A stretch of 64,000 nucleotides of DNA from contig NZ_FMIC01000002.1 of assembly GCF_900091625.1 (NCBI RefSeq), positions 5,270,001-5,334,000 on the forward strand. The letters run 5' to 3'. Both the position numbers and the translations under genes were made by a program. The DNA is from Micromonospora peucetia (GTDB lineage Bacteria > Actinomycetota > Actinomycetes > Mycobacteriales > Micromonosporaceae). The notes under the pieces are model-generated. The model was not told the DNA's origin. It made no database searches and saw only the letters and a program-made list of their open reading frames with translations. Below are positions 26,864-34,913 of the stretch, piece by piece. Every line of letters starts with the position of its first letter. The first letter of the stretch is position 1.

Positions 26864-27870
26864 GAAGCGTCGTGATCCACGACCCGACCCTGCGCGACGG
26901 CCAGCACGCCGTCCGCCACCAGCTCGGGGCGGTCGCCCTGCGCCGGTACGCGGAGGCGGCGGACGCGGCGCGGATCCCGGTGGTGGAGGTCGGTCACGGC
27001 AACGGTCTCGGCGCGTCGTCCCTCCAGGTCGGCCAGGCCGCGGTGAGCGACGACGAGATGCTGTCGACGGTCCGGCAGGCGCTGCGGCACAGCCGGATGG
27101 GCGTGTTCATGCTGCCGGGCTGGGGCACCTCCGACGACCTGCGGCGGGCCATCGGCCACGGCGCCGACGTCGTCCGCATCGGTGTGCACGCCACCGAGAC
27201 ATCGCTGGCGGAGCGTCACCTGGAGGTCCTGCGCGAGGCCGGCGCCGAGGCGCACTGCGTGCTGATGATGAGTCACATGGCGTCCCCCGACGAGCTGGCC
27301 GAGCACGCCGCGCAGGCCGTCGGGTACGGCGCGCAGGCGGTGGGGATCATGGACTCCGCGGGCCACTTCCTGCCCGCCGACGTCACCGCGCGGATCGGTG
27401 CGATCGCCGCGGCGGTCGACACGCCGGTGATCTTCCACGGCCACGACAACCTCGGCATGGCCGTCGCCAACTCGGTGGCCGCGGCGGAGGCCGGCGCCCG
27501 GATCATCGACGGGTGCGCGCGGGGCTTCGGCGCCGGGGCGGGAAACACCCAGCTCGAGGTGCTCGTGCCGGTGCTGGAGCGCAGCGGATTCACGACCGGC
27601 ATCGACCTGTACGCGCTCCTGGACGCCGCCGACCTCGCGGAGCGCGAGCTCATGCCCGCGCCACCGGTGACCGCCTCGATGACCATCGTGAGCGGCCTGG
27701 CGGGGGTGTTCTCGGGATTCAAGCACCGGGTGCTCGAACTCTCCACCCGCGCCGGTGTCGACGCGCGTGACGTGTTCTTCGAACTGGGCCGGCGGCAGGC
27801 CATCGCCGGCCAGGAGGACCTGATCGTGGACGTGGTGGCGGAGTTGAGTGCCCGCAGGGCCACCACGTGA
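26860..27870 (+). CDS. 4-hydroxy-2-oxovalerate aldolase family (MhpE/DmpG-like)
   Basis: The product is 336 residues. The HMGL-like TIM barrel opens with [13 protein letters not shown] (metal Asp at D13 and catalytic Arg at R12), and the metal histidines are H193 and H195 in [14 protein letters not shown]. The C-terminal communication domain ([28 protein letters not shown]) is that of DmpG. Two differences from typical degradative members stand out: TLRDGQHA where TLRDGMHA is usual, and HGHDN where HAHHN is usual. These may indicate another donor or acceptor. The family cleaves or forms 4-hydroxy-2-oxoacids from pyruvate and an aldehyde. Here it probably extends the aldehyde from its coupled partner to a 2-oxoacid for the downstream CoA-ester lyase; that is inference. 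Confidence 0.85.
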   Translation: MRSVVIHDPTLRDGQHAVRHQLGAVALRRYAEAADAARIPVVEVGHGNGLGASSLQVGQAAVSDDEMLSTVRQALRHSRMGVFMLPGWGTSDDLRRAIGHGADVVRIGVHATETSLAERHLEVLREAGAEAHCVLMMSHMASPDELAEHAAQAVGYGAQAVGIMDSAGHFLPADVTARIGAIAAAVDTPVIFHGHDNLGMAVANSVAAAEAGARIIDGCARGFGAGAGNTQLEVLVPVLERSGFTTGIDLYALLDAADLAERELMPAPPVTASMTIVSGLAGVFSGFKHRVLELSTRAGVDARDVFFELGRRQAIAGQEDLIVDVVAELSARRATT

Positions 27871-27911
27871 CCGGCCGCGCACCGCGGCCTTCAGCAGTGA
27901 GGAAAGGCGAC

Positions 27912-28778
27912 ATGGGAGTTTCGGACGCAGTGTCCAGGGCGAACGGGTCGGCGGGTGTCCCCGTCGCCCGCATGACGTTCGACGAGTTCATGGCCGTCGG
28001 CCCCGGCGGCCTCTTCAAGGCCGACGTGCCCGTGGTGATCGCGCTGCCGGGCGACGTGCAGGGGCTCGGCCGCGACGGCGTGGCGGCCCGGCTGGCCGAC
28101 CTGACCGTCACCCTGTTCACCGAGCCTGGCGACAAGAACCATCCGGGACGCTGGGAGACCCGGGACATCAGGCTCCGCGACTTCTTCGCCGACGAGCGTC
28201 ACCTGAACAGCCCGGACACCTGGCACCGGGTGGTGTCCAACATCCGCAACAGCCCGGCCGACGTGAACGCCGTCATCGGCTTCGACGCGGACAGGTTCTT
28301 CGGCTACGGCGACACGTTGTACGCGGCGAACCTGTGGATCAGCCACCGCGGCGTGTTCACCAAGAACCACTTCGACGAGTTCGAGAACTTCAACATCGCG
28401 TTGGAGGGCCGCAAGCGGTTCATCATTGCCCCGCCCGGCTCCCGTGAGTACTACCCGCGCTCGGTGTTGCGCGGGTTCGGGGACAAGTCCCAGGTGTTCG
28501 ACCTGGACAACGTCGACCTGGCGCGCTTCCCGAGGCTGGCGCCCAAGCTCGCCCAGCGCCGTGACTTCGTCCTCGAACCGGGCCACATGCTCTACCTGCC
28601 GCTCGGCTGGTGGCACCAGGCCGAGTCGCTGGACGAGATGAACATCAACGTCAATTTCTGGCTGAAGTCGAAGAAGCTCCTCCGTAGGCCGCACGCGCTC
28701 GGCGTCGCGATGTACACGTACGCCTACCGGAGGGTCAAGGGTGTCTACAGCTACAAGCCCACCGAGGTGAACTCCTGA
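27912..28778 (+). CDS. JmjC/cupin-like Fe(II)/2-oxoglutarate-type hydroxylase
   Basis: The product is 288 residues; GAGGAAAGG lies just before the ATG at 27912. The core is a cupin-8/JmjC fold: H153 and D155 in NHFDEFENFN, a lysine in EGRKRFIIAPPG that fits the 2-oxoglutarate contact, and distal H235 in LPLGWWHQAESL. This facial triad is complete, so an iron oxygenase reaction (hydroxylation) is likely. Relatives include FIH-like and peptide or amino-acid hydroxylases. The gene sits in the middle of the operon, 41 bases after the aldolase and overlapping the next gene by one base (TGATG). I infer that it hydroxylates an amino-acid or pseudopeptide unit. The C-terminal tail (KKLLRRPHALG...YAYRRVKG) is basic and unassigned. 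Confidence 0.82.
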   Translation: MGVSDAVSRANGSAGVPVARMTFDEFMAVGPGGLFKADVPVVIALPGDVQGLGRDGVAARLADLTVTLFTEPGDKNHPGRWETRDIRLRDFFADERHLNSPDTWHRVVSNIRNSPADVNAVIGFDADRFFGYGDTLYAANLWISHRGVFTKNHFDEFENFNIALEGRKRFIIAPPGSREYYPRSVLRGFGDKSQVFDLDNVDLARFPRLAPKLAQRRDFVLEPGHMLYLPLGWWHQAESLDEMNINVNFWLKSKKLLRRPHALGVAMYTYAYRRVKGVYSYKPTEVNS

Positions 28779-30031
28779 TGAGCGACCGCAAGACCATCAC
28801 CCCCACCCACCGCTACCGCAACAACGACAAGCTCATCGGGGTGGGAAACACCTTCTGGAACATGTCCGAGGAGCACGGGGTCGCCGGCATCGTCGGCGAC
28901 CTCTCCGACGGCGTGTTCCGGATGGCCGACGGCCACGAGTTCGTCAACTTCACCGTCTGCTCCTACCTGGACCTGGACACCCACCCCAAGGTGATCGACG
29001 GGGCCGTCGCCGCGCTGCGCCGCTTCGGGGTGCTGGACCACTGCATCCCACGCACCCGGGTCCAGACGTCGGTGCTGCTGGAGCTGGAGGAGTCGCTGGG
29101 TGAGCTGTTCGACGCGATGGTGATCAGTGCGATCTCCACGGCGGCGGCCAGCACCGGCCTGCTGCCGCTGATCGCGTCGGGGCACCTCGGCAACGGCACC
29201 CGACCGCTGATGGTCTTCGACAAGAACGCCCATGTGTCGTTGGCCAACGCCAAGCCGAGCTGCGCCGACGAGACCGAGGTCGTCACCTGCCGCCACCACG
29301 ACCTCAACTACCTCGAGGACATGTGCCGCAGCTACGAGCGGGTCTGCTACGTGGTGGACGGCTCGGACAGCCTCGGCGGCTACGCGCCGGTCGAGGAACT
29401 GGCCGAACTGCAGGACAGGTACAACCTCCTGGTCTTCTACGACGACTCGCACTCGCTGTCCGCGTACGGCGAGCGCGGCATCGGCTACGTCCGTACGCAC
29501 TGCCCGGTGCGCGACGACCGGACCATCACCGTCGCGACCCTGAGCAAGGGTTTCGGGGCGGGCGGCACGGCGATCCTGCTCGACGGCTTCCCGAAGGAGA
29601 CGCGGCGGATCATCGAACGCTTCGCGGGCCCGCTGGGCTACTCACAGAAGATGAACGCCGCCGCGGTTGGTGCCGCGCTCGCCTCGGCCGAGATCCACCG
29701 CACCGAGGAACTCACCCGGTTGCAGGGACGGCTGCGATCCAACATCGCGCTGTTCGACTCGCTGCTCGCCACCGAGCAGTCCGGCAGCACGTACCCGATC
29801 CGGGTGGTGCCGATGAACGACGAGACCGTCGTCCAGGCGGCCCAACAGGTCTTCGCGGCCGGGTTCTACACCTCGCCGGTGTTCTTCCCGATCGTCGCCC
29901 GCGGCACCGCCGGACTGCGGGTGATGCTGCGCGCGGGCCAGACCGAGGAGCAGATCACCAGGCTGTGCTCCGTGCTCGTCGAGGCGGGTGCCCGCCCGGC
30001 CGCCGCGCTGCCCGAGCCGGTGACCCGGTGA
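28778..30031 (+). CDS. Alpha-oxoamine synthase-like PLP enzyme (glycine C-acetyltransferase / AONS family)
   Basis: The product is 417 residues. The fold-type I pattern is clear: SYLDLDTHPKV near the start, the PLP aspartate and the following histidine in FYDDSHSLSAYGERG, and the Schiff-base lysine K257 in LSKGFGAGG. Alpha-oxoamine synthases condense an amino acid with an acyl-CoA, losing CO2, to give an alpha-amino ketone. In 8-amino-7-oxononanoate synthase the matching block is DEAHS; here it is DDSHS. The gene overlaps both neighbours, the upstream hydroxylase and the downstream lyase (GTGA). From memory, the ketomemicin pathway uses such an enzyme to join a benzylmalonyl-CoA with arginine, replacing a peptide bond by a carbonylmethylene. 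The same role here is my leading hypothesis. Confidence 0.87.
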   Translation: MSDRKTITPTHRYRNNDKLIGVGNTFWNMSEEHGVAGIVGDLSDGVFRMADGHEFVNFTVCSYLDLDTHPKVIDGAVAALRRFGVLDHCIPRTRVQTSVLLELEESLGELFDAMVISAISTAAASTGLLPLIASGHLGNGTRPLMVFDKNAHVSLANAKPSCADETEVVTCRHHDLNYLEDMCRSYERVCYVVDGSDSLGGYAPVEELAELQDRYNLLVFYDDSHSLSAYGERGIGYVRTHCPVRDDRTITVATLSKGFGAGGTAILLDGFPKETRRIIERFAGPLGYSQKMNAAAVGAALASAEIHRTEELTRLQGRLRSNIALFDSLLATEQSGSTYPIRVVPMNDETVVQAAQQVFAAGFYTSPVFFPIVARGTAGLRVMLRAGQTEEQITRLCSVLVEAGARPAAALPEPVTR

Positions 30032-30897
30032 CCGGCGCCGCGCGGGCGGTCCCGCGCAGCATCCTGTACACCCCGGCGCTGTCGCTGGACCGGGTCGTGA
30101 AGGCCTGGTCCTACGACGCGGACGTCCACCTGATCGACCTGGAGGATTCCGTACCGGCGGCCGACAAGCCGGCCGCACGCGCCGTGTGCCGGGCCGCGCT
30201 GGAGAAGGCTCCACGGCCGGAGAACGTCGCGGTACGCATCAACGAGTTGGGCAGCGTCGCGGCGGTGCAGGACCTGATGACCCTCACGGAGTCTCCGGTG
30301 CGGCCCGGCATCGTCATGATGACGATGGTGACCTCGGCGGCCGAGGTGGCCCTGCTGCGGCAGATCCTGGCCTCGGCGGGCGCGCATCCGGAGATCTACG
30401 TGACGGTGGAGACCGTGGAGGCGGTCGCCCAGATCGACGCGATCGCCGGGGCGAGCGACGGGCTGGTCCTCGGCTCGGCGGATTTGGCCGCCACGCTCGG
30501 GGTCGAGATCACCTGGGAGGCCATGCTGGCCGCCCGGCAGTCGATGGCGCTGGCCTGCGCGCGACACGGCACCGCCTGCATCGACACCGCCAACTTCCGG
30601 CTCGCCGAGCCGGCCGTCCTGGCGCGGGAGACCGCCCGGGTGCGGGCGCTCGGCTTCCACGGCAAGGCGACGGTGCATCCGGGCGAGCTCGACGAGATCA
30701 ACCGGGTACTGCGCCCCCAGGCTGACGACCTGCGACTGGCGCGCAGGGTGGCCGAGGCCGTACGGGCGGCGAACGGCGGGATCGCCGTGCTGGACGGGAA
30801 CATGGTCGGCCCGCCGTTCGCCCGGATGGCCCGCGCCACGGTGGCCCGAGAGGACGCCTGGGCCGCCCGGTTCGGCACCGAAGGAGCTGCCGGATGA
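30028..30897 (+). CDS. HpcH/HpaI-family CoA-ester lyase (CitE / malyl-CoA lyase-like)
   Basis: The product is 289 residues from a GTG overlapping the previous stop. CitE-type signatures are SILYTPALSLDRVVKAW, LIDLEDSVPAADKPAAR (CoA and metal region), VETVEAVAQIDAI (metal Glu), LVLGSADLAATLG (metal Asp) and GFHGKATVHPGELDEIN near the C-terminus. Family members reversibly form beta-hydroxyacyl-CoA from an acyl-CoA and a 2-oxoacid or glyoxylate. Together with the MaoC dehydratase 961 bases away this makes a plausible two-step conversion of a 2-oxoacid and (malonyl-)CoA to an unsaturated acyl-CoA. No transcription break is visible before or after this gene; its stop overlaps the next ATG (ATGA). 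Confidence 0.88.
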   Translation: MTGAARAVPRSILYTPALSLDRVVKAWSYDADVHLIDLEDSVPAADKPAARAVCRAALEKAPRPENVAVRINELGSVAAVQDLMTLTESPVRPGIVMMTMVTSAAEVALLRQILASAGAHPEIYVTVETVEAVAQIDAIAGASDGLVLGSADLAATLGVEITWEAMLAARQSMALACARHGTACIDTANFRLAEPAVLARETARVRALGFHGKATVHPGELDEINRVLRPQADDLRLARRVAEAVRAANGGIAVLDGNMVGPPFARMARATVAREDAWAARFGTEGAAG

Positions 30898-31856
30898 CCG
30901 GGCCGGTGACGCTCGGCGCCGCGCAGATGGCGGGTACGCCTCAGCTGGTGCGGGTGATCGACGTGCTGGGCGAGATGTTCGCGGACCTGGCCGCCGGCCG
31001 GACCAACTCCCCGGCGCGAACCGTTATCGAGCACGGTCCCCAACGGGTCCTGCTGGTCAGCCCCGCGGTCTGGGAGCGGCGCGGGGTGGGCAGCGTCAAG
31101 ATCACCACGCTCACCCCCGACAACCCCGACCGTGGGCTGCCGCTGATCCACGGGATCGTCGCGCTGACGGACCTGACCACCGGGCAGATCACGGCCCTGC
31201 TGGACGGTGCCGAGCTGACCGCCGTACGCACCGGCGCGGTCGCCGCCCTGGCGACCCGCTGGTGCACCGCCGACGACGCCGAGGACCTCGCGGTGATCGG
31301 CGCGGGGGTGCAGGCCCGGGCCCTGGTGCGCGCGGTGTCGGCGGTGCGCCGGATTCGCACCGTCCGGGTGTTCTCCCGGACCCGGAGCAGGGCGGAGCAG
31401 TTCGCCGACTGGGTGCGTGACGCGGTGCCCCACCCGGTGCACGTCAGCGTCGGCGACAGCGCGAAGGCCGCCGTCGCCGACGCGGCGATCATCTGCACGG
31501 CGACCTCGACCAGCGACAACACACCGCTGGTCGAGGCGGACTGGGTGGCACCCGGAGCGCACGTCAACGTGATCGGCGGCACCCACCCGGACGCGATCGA
31601 ACTGGACCCCGCCCTCCTGGCCGGGGCCATGGCGGTCGTCGAGGACCGGACCGCGGCGCTGGAGGGCGCCGGCGAGGTGCGGGCCGCCCTGGCCGCCGGT
31701 CTGATCGGCGTGGACGACCTGCACGAGTTGGGCGCGCTGGTCACCGGCGAGGTCCGGGTGGGGGGTCGGACCTCCGTCCTGCGTACCGTCGGAATGGCCA
31801 TCGAGGACACGGCCGCCGCGGTGGCGCTGTACGAGGGAGCGGCGGCCGTGGCGTAG
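30894..31856 (+). CDS. Ornithine cyclodeaminase / mu-crystallin family NAD(P)-dependent enzyme
   Basis: The product is 320 residues. Family blocks are VKITTLTPDNPDRGLP, TGQITALLDGAELTAVRTGAVAALAT and the Rossmann motif VIGAGVQARALVRAV, ending with the conserved VGMAIEDTAAA. The family spans ornithine cyclodeaminase, ketimine reductase, alanine and opine dehydrogenases and SbnB. All use NAD(P) on an imine or related group. In this operon it may reduce a double bond or imine after the MaoC step, or supply a cyclic or N-alkylated amino acid; sequence alone does not decide. It is the last plus-strand gene of the coupled row, one base from the convergent MaoC stop, with no terminator visible between. 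Confidence 0.85.
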   Translation: MTGPVTLGAAQMAGTPQLVRVIDVLGEMFADLAAGRTNSPARTVIEHGPQRVLLVSPAVWERRGVGSVKITTLTPDNPDRGLPLIHGIVALTDLTTGQITALLDGAELTAVRTGAVAALATRWCTADDAEDLAVIGAGVQARALVRAVSAVRRIRTVRVFSRTRSRAEQFADWVRDAVPHPVHVSVGDSAKAAVADAAIICTATSTSDNTPLVEADWVAPGAHVNVIGGTHPDAIELDPALLAGAMAVVEDRTAALEGAGEVRAALAAGLIGVDDLHELGALVTGEVRVGGRTSVLRTVGMAIEDTAAAVALYEGAAAVA

Positions 31857-31857
31857 G

Positions 31858-32352
31858 TCAGGAGGAGCTCTCCCGGCAGCGGACCATGAAGGAACGCTCG
31901 AAGACGATGACGGTCTCGCCGGTGGACTTCGTGCCCGTCGTCTCCACCGTGATGATGCCCTGTCCGGGCCGGGACCGGCTCAGCCGCCTGTCGAGGATCC
32001 GGCTGGTGGCGTACAACGTGTCCCCGACGAAGACCGGCTCGCGCAGGCGGACCTTGTCCCAGCCCAGGTTGGCCACCGCCCGGGCCGACAGGGCCTGCAC
32101 CGTCATGCCGCCGACCAGGCACAGGGTGATCCCGCTGTTGACGAGCACGCGGCCGTACTCGCTGCCCGCGCCGTAGTGCTCGTCGAAGTGCAGCGGGTGC
32201 TGGTTCATGGTGAGCAGGGTCAGCCAGGTGTTGTCGGTCTCCGAGATGGTGCGGCCCGGCCAGTGCCGGATCACCATGCCGGGCTCGAAGTCCTCGTAGT
32301 CCCCGCCGTGTTCCTCGCGGTACTCGTTGCCCTGGACATGACGCAGCGTCAT
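31858..32352 (-). CDS. MaoC-family dehydratase/hydratase
   Basis: The product is 164 residues, starting at the ATG at 32352 with GGGAGA 8 bases upstream. The hot-dog fold hydratase-2 pattern is present: GRTISETDN, TMNQHPLHFDEHYG with catalytic Asp and His candidates, and YGRVLVNSGITL. The sequence is close in style to mesaconyl-CoA or beta-methylmalyl-CoA dehydratases, which work with CitE-type lyases. I infer that it dehydrates the beta-hydroxyacyl-CoA made by the 30028 gene product. It is divergent from ATP-grasp copy 2. A much longer open frame upstream of this start, antisense to the ligase gene, is a high-GC artefact. Confidence 0.88.
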   Translation of the reverse strand: MTLRHVQGNEYREEHGGDYEDFEPGMVIRHWPGRTISETDNTWLTLLTMNQHPLHFDEHYGAGSEYGRVLVNSGITLCLVGGMTVQALSARAVANLGWDKVRLREPVFVGDTLYATSRILDRRLSRSRPGQGIITVETTGTKSTGETVIVFERSFMVRCRESSS

Positions 32353-32502
32353 CGACGACTCTCCCGTCTCGCTCGTGGACGAACCGGCGCGGTCCACGTC
32401 GGACGTGAATGTTAGTCTATGTCGATCATCGTTTCGGAGATGCCGGCCCGCGGCGAGCACGCTCGGGCGGCCGGCCCGACGTGCGACTCCGGGGAGCGTC
32501 AG
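32353..32502. promoter_or_regulatory. Divergent promoter region, MaoC / ATP-grasp copy 2
   Basis: CGTGGAC at 32374-32380 and GTCCACG at 32392-32398 form a 7-base inverted repeat with an 11-base spacer. An AT-richer patch with GTGAATGTTAGTCTATG follows at 32404-32421. A regulator site plus promoter for the ligase gene is plausible. Confidence 0.4.
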
Positions 32503-33867
32503 ATGACCGTGCGCGAGGATGTCGACCACACCGGGCTGGCCGGGCATCCGTGGTTCGGCGCCCACCAGGTGACGCCGGCCGCACCCGTGGAGACGATCCG
32601 CCAGATGCTCCGCCACGAGCTGCGGGACACCGGCTGGCCCTACCAGCGGCTGCTGCCCGCGGCGCCGATGGCCATCCCGCGCGCCTCGTCCGCCGAGATT
32701 TTCCGGGCAGCCGCCGCGCTGGTCGACCTGCTCCGCCGCACCGCCCTCGAAACGGCGCCCACCACGGCGGGCCGGCTGGCGGCCTACCGCATGCCGCAGA
32801 GCGAGAACCAGCTGTTCGTGCGGGATCCGTTCGTCGAGGAACGCTACCCGGACTGCGTGGTGCGGCCGGACGTCGTCATCGGGCCGGACGGGCCCCAGTT
32901 CCTGGAGTTCAACGTCAGCGGTGCGCTCGGCGGCGTGGTGGAGACGCACTGCCGCCTCGAGGTGTGGCGCAGGCTGCACGCCGATGCCGAGGGTCGGACC
33001 CCGTTCAGCTCCCCCGACCCGTTCGCCGTGCGCGCCGAGATGTACCGGTCGCTCTGCACCGAGCTGGGGCTGGCGCCCCGGGTGGCCATCGCCGGCAGCG
33101 CCCGGGTCGACGGCGTGCGCAGCCGCTATTTCCAGCTGGAGGCCGACTATCTCAACAACCACGGCCTGACCGCGCGGTTCTTCGAGCCGGAGGAGCTGCC
33201 GGAGGCGTGGGACTGCCCGCCCCACCTGCGCTACCCGATCGGGCTGCGCAACTTCACCATCCCGGACTGGCTGGACGCCGGCCTCGACACCACATACGTG
33301 CAGGACGCGCTGGACAACGGCTGCCTGTTGGTGGGCACCCAGACGTCGACCTTCATGCACAGCAAGCTGACCGTGGGCCTGCTGTCGGAGGGCCGGCCCT
33401 GGATGAGCGCGGCCGACCGGAGCCTCGTCGACAGGTACGTGCCGTGGACGCGGATCCTCACGGACCGCCGGACCGGTCGCGAGGGCCGCGAGGTCGAGCT
33501 GCTCCCGTTCGTCGTGGCGAACCGGGACCTGCTGGTGCTCAAGGCGGGTCTGGGCGAGAGCGGCAAGCAGGTGGTCATCGGCCGCGAGGTCGACCAGGCG
33601 ACGTGGGAGTCGGCCGTCGACGAGGCCGCCGCCGAGGGCACCAGCGTGGTGCAGGACTTCGTGGCGCCGCGGACCTGCCGGGTCGCGCTCGTCGCCGATG
33701 GTGCCGACGAGCCGCACTACGCCGAGGTCGCTCCGGTGATCGGGCCGCTGCTGTTCGGCGGACGTCCGGCGGGCCTGTTCTGCCGCTACTACGGCGACGG
33801 CTCCGCCGGCATCGTCAGCGCCCGGGGGAGCGACAGCAGCTCCGACAACTGCATGGTGGCCGTCTGA
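32503..33867 (+). CDS. Circularly permuted ATP-grasp ligase, copy 2
   Basis: The product is 454 residues from the ATG at 32503, with GGGGAG 8 bases upstream; an ATG at 32419 lacks a ribosome site. Blocks shared with copy 1 (23560-24942) are FLEFNVSGALGGVVE, DRYVPWTRILTD followed by EVELLPFVVANRDLLVLKA, and a later ESGKQVVIG and VVQDFVAPR. The usual KP is KA here, and the GG-x-G loop is GESGKQ, so the nucleotide site has diverged from copy 1. It has an extra middle part. I infer a second amide- or ester-forming step in the same pathway. Nothing after it belongs clearly to the cluster. Confidence 0.78.
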   Translation: MTVREDVDHTGLAGHPWFGAHQVTPAAPVETIRQMLRHELRDTGWPYQRLLPAAPMAIPRASSAEIFRAAAALVDLLRRTALETAPTTAGRLAAYRMPQSENQLFVRDPFVEERYPDCVVRPDVVIGPDGPQFLEFNVSGALGGVVETHCRLEVWRRLHADAEGRTPFSSPDPFAVRAEMYRSLCTELGLAPRVAIAGSARVDGVRSRYFQLEADYLNNHGLTARFFEPEELPEAWDCPPHLRYPIGLRNFTIPDWLDAGLDTTYVQDALDNGCLLVGTQTSTFMHSKLTVGLLSEGRPWMSAADRSLVDRYVPWTRILTDRRTGREGREVELLPFVVANRDLLVLKAGLGESGKQVVIGREVDQATWESAVDEAAAEGTSVVQDFVAPRTCRVALVADGADEPHYAEVAPVIGPLLFGGRPAGLFCRYYGDGSAGIVSARGSDSSSDNCMVAV

Positions 33868-34060
33868 CCGCAGGGCGCGTCGTGACACCTGGTCCAGGCC
33901 GGTGCCGGCGCCGGGTGCGCTGCCGACAGCAGTCAGCCCGGACACGGACACCTGTGGGTGGAGGCGGCCGGCCGCCCACGCTCGTTCACGGGGCAGCGGT
34001 GTGCGGTGCCTGCGAGCGAGGGGGGCTCGTGGGAGGCTCATGGGCTGGCAGGATGGGCCC

Positions 34061-34486
34061 ATGGACGGACGACTGGAGGGCGCGGGCTCACCACGAGAGT
34101 CCCGTCGCGACTACTGGGGTGCGGTGCTGGACGCACCCGACGCGGTGGCGCTGGCACGGTTCTACACAGAGTTGCTCGGCTGGGAGACCACGAGGGAGGA
34201 ACCGGGCTGGGCCACCATTGCGCCGCCCGACGGCGTGGCCTATCTGGGCTTCCAGACCGCCGTCGGATATGTGCCGCCGGTGTGGCCGCCGGCCGAGGGC
34301 CGGCAACAGATGATGGTGCATCTCGACTTCGAGGTCACCGACCTCGCCGCAGCCGTCGCGCATGCGCTCGACCTCGGCGCACGAAAGGCCGGACACCAGC
34401 CCCAGGACGATGTCCGGGTGATGCTGGATCCGGCCGGGCACCCGTTCTGCCTCTACGTGTCCGACGGGGCGGACCCTGCTCCGTGA
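34061..34486 (+). CDS. VOC (glyoxalase/bleomycin-resistance fold) family protein
   Basis: The product is 141 residues with the ATG at 34061 (AGGA about 9 bases upstream). The two half-domains show as DYWGAVLDAPDAVALARFYTELLGW and MMVHLDFEVTDLAAAVAHALDLGARKAG, ending with VMLDPAGHPFCLYV, a standard VOC ending with a metal-ligand histidine region. VOC proteins include dioxygenases, isomerases and antibiotic-binding proteins; this subtype is common in actinomycetes and mostly uncharacterised. A sequestration role for the neighbouring pathway's product is conceivable but has no specific support. An in-frame ATG at 34040 has GGAGG only three bases away and is less likely. Confidence 0.8.
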   Translation: MDGRLEGAGSPRESRRDYWGAVLDAPDAVALARFYTELLGWETTREEPGWATIAPPDGVAYLGFQTAVGYVPPVWPPAEGRQQMMVHLDFEVTDLAAAVAHALDLGARKAGHQPQDDVRVMLDPAGHPFCLYVSDGADPAP

Positions 34487-34913
34487 ACGGGTTGCCGCCC
34501 CCGATCGGCCCCTCCCGGGCCTCGGCGTGCCGCCACCCGCCGTCGGGGTCGGCGACCGGACCGCGACGCTGAACGAGTCCGCGCCGAACGCCTTGCGCCC
34601 GGTGATGATGTACTTGCCGCCCTTGCGGGCGGCCACGGTGAGCGTGGCGTTCCACGACGCCCGGCTCGGTGGAGACACCGTCCATGATCAGGTCGGAACC
34701 TCGTGGACGAGGCCCGCGTGGCGTGTTCCGGCCCGTGCTTCCGAGGGCGGCGGTTCGTGGTCGCTCTCCGTTCCGCATCGGCGTGGCCGCGTGTTGCTGT
34801 AAGCAACTTTCATGCCTGGTGCCAATCGGTGTAGACAAATGCCGGCTCGACGGATCAGGATTGCTCGATAGATCAATAGATACGCGTAGGTGTCTGGCAG
34901 CAGGAGGCACGCG
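34487..34913. promoter_or_regulatory. Gene-free stretch before the giant secreted protease
   Basis: No supported gene lies here. The left half carries a minus-strand open frame with a readable stretch (about 34570-34660) but no family or start. The right part, about 34790-34890, is distinctly AT-richer, includes a short GTTGCT-gta-AGCAAC hairpin at 34793-34807, and is the likely promoter of the protease gene. Confidence 0.45.

Noticed and set aside
23560..33867. The aldehyde dehydrogenase and aldolase as part of an aromatic meta-cleavage operon.
   Set aside because: No extradiol dioxygenase, hydratase or hydrolase is present; all neighbours are CoA, PLP and ligase enzymes suited to synthesis.
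32353..34062. Upstream extension of the MaoC frame to 734 codons.
   Set aside because: The first 570 codons are antisense to ATP-grasp copy 2 and lack domains. The ATG at 32352 has a ribosome site and starts a full-length MaoC domain.
34570..34660. Minus-strand stretch reading WNATLTVAARKGGKYIITGRKAFGADSFSV or similar, possibly the tail of a gene.
   Set aside because: It looks more protein-like than its surroundings, but I recognise no family, see no start or ribosome site, and the frame runs on antisense through the glyoxalase-like gene.
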